Assembly: GCA_015179025.1 (NCBI GenBank)
Contig: WHUX01000075.1
Location: forward strand, 186,001 to 250,000
Direction of reading: 5' to 3'
Origin: Terfezia claveryi
Taxonomy: Eukaryota > Ascomycota > Pezizomycetes > Pezizales > Pezizaceae
Length of the DNA stretch: 64,000 nt
In this document: positions 46,647-57,183 of the stretch, piece after piece
Position numbering within the stretch: position 1 is the first letter of the stretch
Layout: each line of letters starts with the position of its first letter
The notes under the pieces: model-generated
What the model was told of the DNA's origin: nothing
The model's database searches: none
The model's input: the letters and a program-made list of their open reading frames with translations, nothing else
Program-made: the position numbers and the translations under genes

Positions 46647-46756
46647 TGTAAGATGGAGGCTTGTATGCAGGATGTCATTCTCCTCTAGCTATCGATCTCG
46701 ACTAATATACAGGCTTCGCCAAGGGGCTAATCTAGTGTAGGTGCTCCATCCTTACA
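46647..46756 (-). repeat. Right LTR (5' LTR), 110 bp
   Basis: It begins TGTAAGATGG and ends CATCCTTACA, and matches the reassembled left LTR at every position I compared. It is unusually short for a Gypsy LTR. Confidence 0.95.
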
Positions 46757-46761
46757 CAGTA

Positions 46762-47971
46762 GGCCCAATATCTCACCGCGCCGCACAGACGAATGTCACA
46801 ATCGAGATATAAGCTGTCACTCAAAGTACGTCCCCAGAGTCCCTGTCATAATTATGGGCAACCCACTGACCGTACTGGTGAGTCTGGATTCCTGTGGTAT
46901 ATAGGTCTCTGAGAGCCCTCTGGTTAGATAATATACCAGTCCCATGCGCTCAAGGAGCAGAAACACAGGACATTCAACCTAGGCATAGGGGGGCCGGGTC
47001 ATTTATATATTCTACGAAAGATTAGATCTGGTAACTCGTAACTACGTACTTAGCTAAGGTATCTGTCCAACTATACCGAGCTCAAGCACTCTCCCAGCTT
47101 CCTTCGTTTCTAGCTGGTAGACTGGCCCTCCCAGCACCGAGCATATAGCAGGTAGGTACGAAGCACTTACCTTCTGGAGTCCATGCTATAGAACCATCAA
47201 GTGCCCCAATTCTAGCGCCAACAGTCCTAGTAGTTTCTTTCAGACCACAGAATGTGATCTCGTTGGCACACCCCTACGTGCTCTCGCCGACCTACAGTTG
47301 AACAGGAATATTTAAGGGGGAGATGGAAGCTATTTGAATGAAGGTACAGAATACGGTTGAAATTTTCAAGTTGGGTTTGTATTTCTAGCCATTCTGTTAC
47401 ACCTTCACAGGTTAGAAATCTGCACATCAGAGTAAGTAGAACATAAGTATGATACAGGTTCCGAGACTACAAAGGCATGCTCATAGGCAAACAACTGAAA
47501 TAAGCCAGCTTAAGTCAGAGCTCGAGTACTGTACATACAACCAAAAGATCAGCTTATTACTTTCAAATCTCCCTAGAGCAAGAGCCACAGCCTCATTACG
47601 ATCTTTATAGAATGGAGATATCACAGACTAGTAATTAGTCTGGTCGATACGGCCCCTCCTGTATGGTAAGTACTCAGCTACAGAATCTGTGGCGGACACT
47701 AGAGGAAAATGAGTTCCATAAACCCCATGTAAATAATTTGCACACTGAAAGGTGAATAGACATAAACAAAAGAGTACGAGAAACACCCCCAAACCAAAGG
47801 AGAAAACCGCCAAAAAAAAAGCGACAAAGCACAGCCAACCCTATGGGACGCTTAAGAACAGGTTCATAAGATTCAAAAGATTATCATTCTCTCCTGGGTA
47901 TGTGTAATGAAAAATCAATGCATACGTAGAAAGTCTATTCAGTATATCGTTGGTTGAACGTGGTAGTAGGT
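46762..47971. other. Gene-free region downstream of SUZ12
   Basis: No supported gene. A short palindrome built from the TAGTCTGG motif lies at 47624-47642. The SUZ12 3' UTR is expected at its right end. Confidence 0.5.
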
Positions 47972-50494
47972 TTATGAGCATCTTTTGCATTTCCATACAG
48001 CGGGCCTGTGCTCTAGTTGTACACAGGATAAGTGAAACCATCGACTCCCACACTGTGGTTCGGTAATTAGCTTGAGATCAGGGAAAGTACCACAGGAGCA
48101 ACGTACCTGTCCATCACAGTAAACTACTTCAGTCCGCTTATACGGGCGCCCACAGGGGCAGCCTGCATGTGGGCAATTTATCTCAGTGATATCTTCCGTC
48201 TTTACTTCTGGGCCTTCGCTGTCATCTCGCTCCATCTCGTAATCACTTAGCTGTTCATCATCCCCCTCCTCTTCACCACCAGGTTGACCCTCCTTTCCTT
48301 TCTCCTCAGGAGACACATCATCTAAAGGTAGTGGTCCAGCCAATCCCAAACCAACATCTGTTTTTCCTGTAGAGTTCCATTCATCTCCTTTCACGATCTG
48401 CATGCAATGTTGGAGGATCTCAGCATCGATCATCCCGTATTGTATCTGATTCAGGCAGCACTTGTAAAATTCCACGAGGGCATTCGTTGAACGCAGAAGA
48501 TTACGATTTTGTCGAGCGAATCGGACCAGAGTCTCGGGAAGATGAACATAACCAATTGGCCTTACATATTGCTTCAAAATCAGTATATGAAGGAGATGGG
48601 GGCTGAGGAAGCTGGGTGTCTGCCACTTACCGTTCTTTGAAGAGGTGCCTGTCGAACATTTTCATGAAGGTTCGCTCATTGACTCCAACGTCTTCAAAGT
48701 CATCAATTGTCTACAATGGGTCTGTTAGAGGTGCTTAGTCGAAATCAAGGGGATCGATCTACGTACCTCTTCATGTCTCATTAATAGCCAATCCTCATCT
48801 GGCTCTTCATCACTTTCGCTAAGTTCTTCATCTTCTAGACAGAATCTCTTCGACTTCCCCCGAATAAACACGTGGCCTTGAAGCTTGTGTATCGGTTTGG
48901 GTACAATGAATTTCCGCTTCTTTCTAACTGGTAAATCCTTGACATTCTCAGGATTAAAGGTCCTCTTGCCTGCTGCCATTCCTCGTTCCCGATGAAGTTG
49001 AAGTTGGTGTGGGGCCAGAGGAGCGATTTTCTCGTTCAACCATCGCCAGTTTCCATCCAGAATCTGCTTAAGATTGAATGGTTCTCGTGGCCGGAACCAG
49101 AGAAACGACTTTGGATCCTTGGTCTTCTCACTAACTCCAGAATACCTCCTTGACAAATCCACCCAGACGTCTGCAAACGCATCTGCACCTCTAGGAGTCT
49201 TCTTCTGCTTCACCTGGAACTCAAATAGATCGTGGCAAGTAACTAGATGAAAATGCAAGCGGTTGCAGTCCGCAAACTCTTTCCTGTCGCAAAATGTACA
49301 TGTATACCCCTTCACGCTGAATCTGTTGTATCCACTCAGTGCACCATTCACACCTGGGACGGCATCTGGCCCCGCATCAGATCCATTTCTACGGAAATGA
49401 TAGTTGACGCTCACATTTCGGCTAGGAGTTACATCCTTGTCGGAGAGAGGTGTCGGTAATCGGTTGAATTGAGGGTAATGGGCTTCTGGTGCCACAGTAT
49501 ACATTGAAAATGGGTTGCTCCACCCACAGTCCATCTGTAACTCAAACCTTTTCTTCAAATTCTCGCACTGCCGCGACCCGGCCGTAACTGCCATCCTCAA
49601 CCATTCCTCCTTCCTTGGAACTTGCGGTAAGTTTGGTATTGGGGCTATTAGGTGAATTGTGTAAGGATCGGCACGTTGACTCGGTGAGCTGCTTGCTTGA
49701 AGGATAAAGTCATCTATGTCTTTGATCAATGGTGGAGGCCATATCTGATCCGCATCGACAGGTTGTAAACTGATTTGGGAGTAGTAAGAATCCGCCAGGG
49801 AAAAGCTCTTTATTGGGCCCCGGTACGTGAGAACAAATAGTTTGCTAGCTTTAATGAATATGGGGTCGTCTAGTCTAAGTGTCGCAGAAGAAGGGTCCTC
49901 CGGGTCCATAACAATTGTGCACAGCTCACTGACTCGGAGAAGCTGGTTTCTGTCGGATCCTTTGGCCCTTGATCTAGTATCTGGCGTTGTCGCTCTCCCA
50001 AAAATAGTAAGCACGCATCGGCAACGAAGAGTTTTTGGTCTCTTTGGCACCATAGCTGACACCCGTATTGAGCCCTCATCCGACATGCCTGTGAATAGAT
50101 TAGCAATTTCCCATTCCCGAGCTGCGGAAGTGGAGGGGCTGTACGAACTATTACGCCTCTCATCTGACTTGCCCCTCAACGTCGTCAGATCGATCTTCAG
50201 CACAGGTTCTAGGAACCCAGTATGCGCAACCTCCTTCTTCAGTCGATTGGCGATATCTGCTATCCGTGGTCTACGCGTGCCCGTTACATCACCAACTGCG
50301 GGGGGGGGAGACTCTAGTTGCGCCGCCGGCACAACCAACAAGGAGCCTTGAGTCTGCCGCCGCTGTTGTTCTTCATTGTATTTGAGTACACGGTCGATAT
50401 TGCGTTGAAGGAATACCCTTTGGCGGAAACGCGTTTGATACTGGTACAAACAGATGTTACCAGAGAACAATTTTGCAGTGTCGTGGGAAAACAT
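47972..50494 (-). CDS. SUZ12: SUZ12-type Polycomb (PRC2) subunit with VEFS box and C-terminal PHD-like finger
   Basis: SUZ12 is the scaffold of PRC2, the complex that methylates H3K27 for facultative heterochromatin. Exons 50494-48767, 48710-48631 and 48560-47972 join in phase into about 798 residues. The N-terminal RQRVFLQRNIDRVLKYNEE matches the conserved SUZ12 start. A C2H2 finger is at about residues 399-421 (CTFCDRKEFADCNRLHFHL). The VEFS box follows and includes EPFNLKQILDGNWRWLNEKI, DEDWLLMRHEE, then TIDDFEDVGVNERTFMKMFD across the first splice. The last 67 residues form a cysteine-rich PHD-like finger (CPHAGCPCG ... CDGQVRCSCG ... CGSRWFHLSC ... WKCKRC). A start exon further upstream cannot be excluded. 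The neighbouring transposons are a plausible target environment for PRC2, but that is inference. Confidence 0.9.
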
Positions 50495-50770
50495 GCCGAG
50501 CTACTGGTTCGCGTCGTTGATGAGGAGTAAAGGATCAGTACAGCCTAGGCTCAAGCAAAATCGTCAGAAGCCATTGAACATGAAACTGAGACATTTGATA
50601 ACATACATGCCTCTTTGCTCTTTAGGATATATAGGTAAACAATGTTGTTACCGGCCGTAATCTGTATCCGACGGAGTTCCTAAGCTCATACGACCACCTA
50701 TATAGCAAATTTTGGGCACACCCGGCCTAGCGCTGGAGCGCTGCACGACGCAACGTCTTGGTGGATGGCT

Positions 50771-50799
50771 GCGATACTGACAACCAGACTAACGATACT
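50771..50799 (-). repeat. TAGTCTGGTTGT footprint flanked by CGATACTG repeats
   Basis: Plus strand: GCGATACTG, then ACAACCAGACTA, then ACGATACTG. Read on the minus strand, the 12-bp middle is TAGTCTGGTTGT. The flanks share 8 bp. Confidence 0.6.
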
Positions 50800-53700
50800 G
50801 TGGTTTGCGAGCCTCAATCGTGAGGGTATACTTAGTTGCGTAGGGCTTTGTGGCGGTAGTTGAACTGGCTCGCTGATCGTAGAGAATGGTTAAAACTGGG
50901 AATGGTAAAACTGGGAAGGGGCGCAGGTGAAACTACTCGGAGTGAAATCAGCGCATAAGTTGGAAGTCTGTCTGACAAATTAAATTTTACAGTACCCAAC
51001 GGAGGTGCGCTGCTACTGTACCTAGGTCACTTATGGCTGGCGTTGCAACTGGAATCTGCATTCAATGATATCAACAACACAAATATTCAAATACTTCAAC
51101 TTACGTTGTGGCAATAAGACTAGAGGGAGACTATTAATTATCTTTGCATCGAGTGTAGGTAGACTGTTTTGTTGACGAGTACTCGGACACTTGCATCAAA
51201 GGCCGATACCTACACCTACCTAGGACCGGGATGTTTATATTATTGTTCGATGTAGAGTCGTGATTGGGCGGGCTTCTATAGAGCTTCACTATCTCAAACT
51301 GTACTCACTGACAACTACACTAACATGCATGCTTCCAAAGTTTCCAAGCTCCTAGGCTATTGGCATCATGTGATCAATACATGGTATTGCTGACATCAGA
51401 CGCTGACTGTGATGTCTAATGGCAATTGCAATTTTTACATTATCAGAAAACGAGAACCCGTTTTGTTTTGTGGATATATCGAAGTCAGGGAGGACAGCGA
51501 GTACAAGAGTCACCTTCTATAGGTACATATTCGTTTGTTTATGCCCTTATTCACGGGTAAGAAGTTTGTGGTATAGTGTAGAGAAGGGATATATATATAC
51601 GTGACTCGATTGAGGGTTCTTGGTGGATGTAGTCATATATGGACGTCCTTGTATAGTTAAGTTCCCCCACTGCCTGATTATCAAGCTTTCCCCAGAGCTA
51701 AGAAGGACTGCCCAATTGTGATAAGATCTATGCTATATTCGTCTATCGTTACTACAGTCAAGTCTCTATGATTTCATACGTTAAGTTAAACCCAGATAAT
51801 CTCTCTACTGAGTGGGATATCCATCCTAGGGATGTTAGCCTCAGAAAGTTACCTCTGCATCCACTCCCCATTTTCGTAGAATCCTGTGGCCACGGCCTAT
51901 GAAATAATGCAAGTTCGATACTGAAAGGCTTTACCGCCCTGCAACCTAATAGGCTTAAGGTTATTCTTATTAGGTGTCGGCAAGTTTTCAATGTTAGTAG
52001 TTTACATCATCAGAACTTGACCTCAAGCTTATCCAATACTTTGCAGTATTGTTATAACATCAATGTTATTAAGGTAGAACTGCTGAGCTGAGCCTAGGTA
52101 GTTCTCGAGCTCACCCTACACAATCCAGGTCAAGAAGCCTAACTCACAGTCTAGATACCAGGTAGGTTCCTGTTTCAGGATTGAGTGGACAGCCATTGTG
52201 AGCTACTTACCTTCTCAAAATACCACTAGACTCTGGCAAAACATTCAAATTGGTCAAGTCATACATATCCCCCTGAAGCTGACCTTGACGCGCCCTACAC
52301 GTATGTGCCACAGTAAATGCCCGTCAAAGGTGTAAAGCAAAGCACCCCTTTCCTATTTACCATTCCCTGAAGTTGGATACTGTGTGTGTTGTGGACACCC
52401 CGGTGAATCTAAGATTTTCTTGCCCCAAGTTCTTTTACTGCTCATATATGCAAAAATCTGGCCAGTAAGTTAATCCGGTCCATCCCTAATACATATCCCT
52501 CAATGAGTGTGCAAGGAACGTCATGGGCCCCAGCCTAACAGTGCCTCCAGCTGGATTCGAATCCGAACTTCTTGAATCCTGCCGTCTGGGGTAGTCGCGC
52601 AAATGACATATACAAAGGGCTGTAGGCCTAAAGGTCGGCGATATTATTTTAGCCTCAAGTCCCGGGTTCTAAACCCATAATCATGGGAATTTGTATACGC
52701 GTGGGCCATGGCTCGAATGATCTTCTGCTATGTATGTACTAGGTCTTAGGGCATACTTCTAATCCTCGATACCACTCAGAAAGCCATTGTGTAGCGGGTA
52801 AGCGTCAGTGAGTTTGATATCACGCGTAGATCCTTTGAAGTTCTATAATAGGGGCCAGGACCATCTTAGAAATTCCGTTGCATTGCTATATGGGATATTG
52901 ATGGTTATCGTACCTTAGATTTAGACCCTCCTCTTTAGTGCGTGCACGACAATGTATATACCACAGAGCCGAGGTCCTCACCTCCCCTAATGCTAATCTT
53001 CTTGTGCAAGAACCCTCTAGAAAGTTAAAGGTCTTAAGGTGTTTCAGAAGTAATATAGGGGCCCGGGGCTATCTTATTGTGAATTCGCATTGATGGAGCT
53101 CAAATATTTACAGGTCACAGTCTCAGAGCCTCGTACGCAAGCCAAACTAACTGGTATGCTTGGTCAGGACATTCAGGTTCGAACACTACTCCTAATGAAC
53201 CCTATGACTACCAGTATATATCAGTAGTCGAAAGTATGGCAGTCGAACTTGCCATATTGTACAGGGCCTGGGTCACAGGTCTAGGATTCTATACTAATGG
53301 GGCGTCATGTGGATACAAAAGTAACTTTCTATGGGTAAGGGATGCTTGGGAGGTCCGTATACTTAGACTGTCATCTTGGCCGGAGACTAATCCCTCTGGA
53401 TCCACTGCATATGCTCCATATAATTACCTCCGTTTTAGGTAGTCTCTTATGAAACACAGTGTGGTGGTAAAAAATATCATAGCCACCAGTACATAAAGAG
53501 GCCCAAACACTACATATTTGAGGCTTTGTAGTGTAAAACATTCATTGCATTTATACAGGGTATGATACTTTTTTGCCACCACACTGTACCTATCTAAGTA
53601 TTTATTGCCGTACTTGCAATTGAGCAGATGTAGTTTCAAACTTGATCCTTGCCGGTCAAAATTTTGGTGCCAGTAGAATTTGAGATGCAAACACGGCATG

Positions 53701-54072
53701 GTCAGTGGAATAAGTGAGTATGTACCTACAGAAATATAACTTTCGAAATTCATGGATGATTCACATTGTTGTTTCTAAGGCATGCAGGGTGCACGGGATT
53801 AGAAACAGAGTATCTACATATGACTTGCCTTTAAGGCCATAAGTATTTCATAAAACCAATCTATAGCCCACTCGACGTGGTTTTATAGCCCGCTAGTTTA
53901 ATGCAGACAAAAATGTAAACACGGTGCTTTCGCCAATTTGATGCCTTTGCGGGGGAGCAAGAGGTTGTTATAGACCTAAATATTCGACGCTTTTACGTAC
54001 TTATTATATTAGAGGTCGACCATAATAAATGAAAGGCTTCTACAAACATTCTCTAAAATGGAAACAATCGAC

Positions 54073-54175
54073 CAGTGAAGGCCCTTCCGTTAGAGGGCAC
54101 GAGGCGGTCCTCGGAAGACTAGTAACTATCCTCCCACCAAGGCCCACTTGGACTAGTCTCAGGAAGCCTTCACTG
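54073..54175. repeat. Short inverted repeat (hairpin) near a TAGTCTGG cluster
   Basis: CAGTGAAGGCCCTTCC at 54073 pairs imperfectly with GGAAGCCTTCACTG at 54162-54175, enclosing about 73 bp. Two TAGTCTGG-like motifs follow at about 54195 and 54216. Confidence 0.5.
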
Positions 54176-54259
54176 AACTACCAAGGGGAAAAGACTAGTC
54201 TGGTTCTTAGGTAGTTTAGTCTGGCACGAGAAGAAGTGTCGGCAGCCGCATTTACACAA

Positions 54260-54927
54260 TAAGGGTACTCAAAATTAAATTCACGCACTTTTACGATATA
54301 TAGCGTGGACGCCACAATATGCAATATGCAAGTCTAGCTCTTTTCAGCCAAAACGCAGATTTTTCAAACTGAGTACCCAAGATACCTTACGCACATACGC
54401 ACAGATACGCACCACACATTTGCACACAAGCATGCCTCGAGTCGGGTACAAGTCACAGGTACTGGAAGAGGTCTGGAGGCTCATTGAGAATTTCGAAGCG
54501 ATACTTCAAATTGATCTTTATGATGATTGGGTATGGGATTGGATTGTTGACTTATGCGATATCATTACACTGGTGGCTATCCCTCGGTATCTGGCCCCCG
54601 TGGACATGCTGGACGTCATGATGCTCCAGTTTTGGAGTCTTTAATTCATGATTATCCAGAACGATCCTTCTTAGGGTGTTTCGCAGGAGGCACGAGACTA
54701 TTCGCAGGTGGGATTTATGGCTTTGTCAGCGAAAACGCAGATACAAAACTTACGTTCCAGAATTTAGCCATCGATTTCGGTGCGTGATTGAATCCATCAC
54801 GTATGTTTACTGCGTAAGCTTGGCATTGAAACTTATTGGCTAGGAATTTAGTCCCATGCAGCCAAGGCGCCAGATTTTTTAGTTTTATGCATGCGTTTGT
54901 GCGTGAATTTAATTTTGAGTACCCTTA
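54260..54927. mobile_element. 664-bp element with perfect 27-bp terminal inverted repeats and TA duplication
   Basis: Left end AGGGTACTCAAAATT... (54262-54288) and right end ...AATTTTGAGTACCCT (54899-54925) are perfect reverse complements over 27 bp. TA flanks both sides (54260-54261, 54926-54927). It contains two small open frames (54420-54644 and 54554-54787) with no recognised transposase signature, so it is probably non-autonomous. A TA target fits Tc1/mariner-like elements, but the superfamily is unproven. Confidence 0.9.
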
Positions 54928-56700
54928 ATAAATATCACGGTGTAACAGAACAGGACCATACGCCGTATATACAATAGACATCACATAGATGAGTGGAGCT
55001 CCATTCGCCTTATGCAAGTTTCGTTTTGCTGATCTACCTTACTGCAGCAGGTGTTCTCATCAATGATTATGCTAAGCGCTCCAATAAGATAAAAAGTATT
55101 TGGGACCAATGTGCATATATCACATTGGAATCAATGTCAAAAAATCGATATCACAGCCTGCAGGCCGTGGGGGGTGCTTCAGTTGGATGCCAAGAGTCAT
55201 GCAATTTTTCCCAAAGCGGGAATCTTTCGATATGGATTGGCCAACCAGTAACGAACCGAGCTAAGATGTTTGACCCAGTCTGTACTAGTGTTATTGGCGC
55301 ATTCTCTCAACCACACCTCTAACGTTAAATAGATATACATCAATAATGCGTTCGAGTCGACGTCGCTACATATATGGAATCCGAAGCTCCATATAGAGCC
55401 GTCGAGGTATATGCACAGTACATAGTTGTGCTCACTATAGAGGCACGAACCATGCATCGGGATCAGCACCCTAGTCGCCGATGCTTATGTGTAAACAAGG
55501 CGATGGATGCAATGCCCTCTTACCTCTCTATGACCCGGTACACCGTCAAACAGCTTGTGTTAGCTGCTACTCATCCGACCATCCATCAACCTTAGACTCA
55601 CCTGGTACCAGTACCCGCTCACAGAACTTATATATATCCCCAGTTCCGAGCACGAGGATACCCACTATATATTGGTCATGACATTGGAGCAAACGCATTT
55701 CACGAAAAGAGAAAAGGGCAAACTTCTAGATTTATAGTTCTTTCACTGAACTTATCACACATCAGGTCAAAGACGGACTAGTTAATATGCTCTTATATCC
55801 AGTCATGTTAGAGAAAGGTAACTTAAGGTAGATTAGGAAACATCATTAAGCATAGAGAACAACTAACAAAGAGAGCATAGAGATACTTTTACCGATACAA
55901 GTAAAAAACCGAATTTGTTCGTCTTAGTATTAAGTGAACATTTGAATAGGTAAACCCGACCAGAAAGATTAGGCAAGGTTAGAGTCTAGGTTGCACTACC
56001 CTCGCCAGGTAATACTGTACATAGGATATTGGAAGCAGTACATCTTTACACTTTAAACTTGAACAAAAGCCCACCCATTCTATCCACCCAGATTATATTC
56101 AACTACCCACCATGTTCCCCTTCTGTGTCTGATTCTTCTCAGCTTCCAAAGCGATCATAGATTGATACTTTAATTCGAGCCAAAGATGGCCCACAACACC
56201 TGTAATCATCGCCTCACTCCTCTCCTCACTCTTTTCTAGATTTGCCACAAACCTTTCGATTTTTTTTCCAATTTGCTGCCGATACGGTCTTCCGCTCCAC
56301 AGACGTAGTATAATTTCGACAGGGCCTGGTAAATTTGTCAGTATTATGCTAGGCAGCAAGAATATATTGACAACTTACCACTAAACTAGCCAGCGCTTCC
56401 GGTTTAATTGGAACCATTCTCTATGTCCTTTTCTAGAGTAGCGTAGATTTTGAAAAAAATTAGATTATTACCAAAGGGATGTACGGAGTATCATGCTACA
56501 TTTTGTTGAATATAGGCGTTAGGATACAAACCCGCGAACGTTTATGATATTATTTCACTTTATATATATAAAGACTTCACGGGGAATTCACATGAAAGAC
56601 TATATTACTTGAAAGGTTATCACTTTTATGACGAGGTACTCTCGTGCCCGAGTAATTGTAATCTTTGCCTGTTAGTCCGTATTCGGAAGTCGAGAATCTT

Positions 56701-56733
56701 GGCTTGACATAGTCTGGTTGGCACGGCTTGACA
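56701..56733 (+). repeat. 15-bp insert TAGTCTGGTTGGCAC between perfect 9-bp repeats
   Basis: GGCTTGACA (56701-56709), TAGTCTGGTTGGCAC (56710-56724), GGCTTGACA (56725-56733). This is the cleanest case of the dispersed footprint family. Confidence 0.85.
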
Positions 56734-57152
56734 AATCCGTAGGTACAGTCAGATCCCCTAGCTAAATTGGCTACTTCTCTTGGAACATGCAACGTTAGTC
56801 GGAGGATTCCGGAAGCACTACCGAGTGTTCGCCGACTCACTATTGGTTTGCCGATGAGACTAGGAACTCTTGTATGGGGCAGATTTTTACTCTGGAACAA
56901 CACCCCACGGCACAGACTGACGAGGCTCAACTGGGACACCACACTCCTGCATCAATGTAGTTGCATTGATCGGCTAAGCCGGCCAATGGAATGAGAGCAA
57001 TCTGGTACTGGTCATTCCACGGAGAAACTTGAAAAGAAGAATGGTATGGGGACACAACCAGGCAAGGATATTGAGGCGTCGGGGGCTCATTATGGACTCA
57101 ATAAGACACGTTGTGCCCGATATCTCCCGGATCCAAGGTTCATTGAATGCAT

Positions 57153-57183
57153 GGGATACCCATAGTCTGGTTGGGGATACCCA
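57153..57183 (+). repeat. TAGTCTGGTTG insert between perfect 10-bp repeats
   Basis: GGGATACCCA (57153-57162), TAGTCTGGTTG (57163-57173), GGGATACCCA (57174-57183). The insert is a shorter version of the 15-bp motif. Confidence 0.8.

Larger units (their letters stand above)
29963..46761 (-). mobile_element. Gypsy-type LTR retrotransposon with a nested DNA transposon in its left LTR
   Basis: The element runs from TGTAAG at 29968 to CTTACA at 46756 and is flanked by the 5-bp duplication CAGTA (29963-29967 and 46757-46761). The right LTR is 46647-46756 (110 bp). The left LTR is the same 110 bp, split into 29968-30000 and 39933-40009 by a 9,930-bp insertion. The internal region 40010-46646 codes on the minus strand for Gag, protease, reverse transcriptase, RNase H, integrase and a chromodomain-like tail. 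RT preceding integrase marks it as Gypsy (Metaviridae) type. Without the nested insert it is 6,857 bp. Gag and Pol frames carry in-frame stop codons but no frame-disrupting indel was seen. Confidence 0.95.
50495..54259. other. Gene-free zone with transposon traces
   Basis: Nearly 3.8 kb without a supported gene. It contains a small footprint at 50771-50799, degenerate B-box-like motifs near 52555 and 52675, and a short inverted repeat at 54073-54175. The open frames here are short and lack domains. Confidence 0.5.

Noticed and set aside
50530..50570. Upstream ATG (MASDDFA) as an additional SUZ12 start exon
   Set aside because: It meets a stop within eight codons and no clear donor links it to 50494; left out of the model.
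52540..52700. tRNA-like B-box motifs (GGATTCGAATCC; GGGTTCTAAACCC)
   Set aside because: No matching acceptor stem, anticodon arm or A box could be folded around them. At most they are degenerate SINE remnants.
54420..54787. Two overlapping small frames inside the 664-bp TIR element as a transposase
   Set aside because: Too short and without a recognisable DDE/D or DNA-binding motif; kept only as part of a non-autonomous element.
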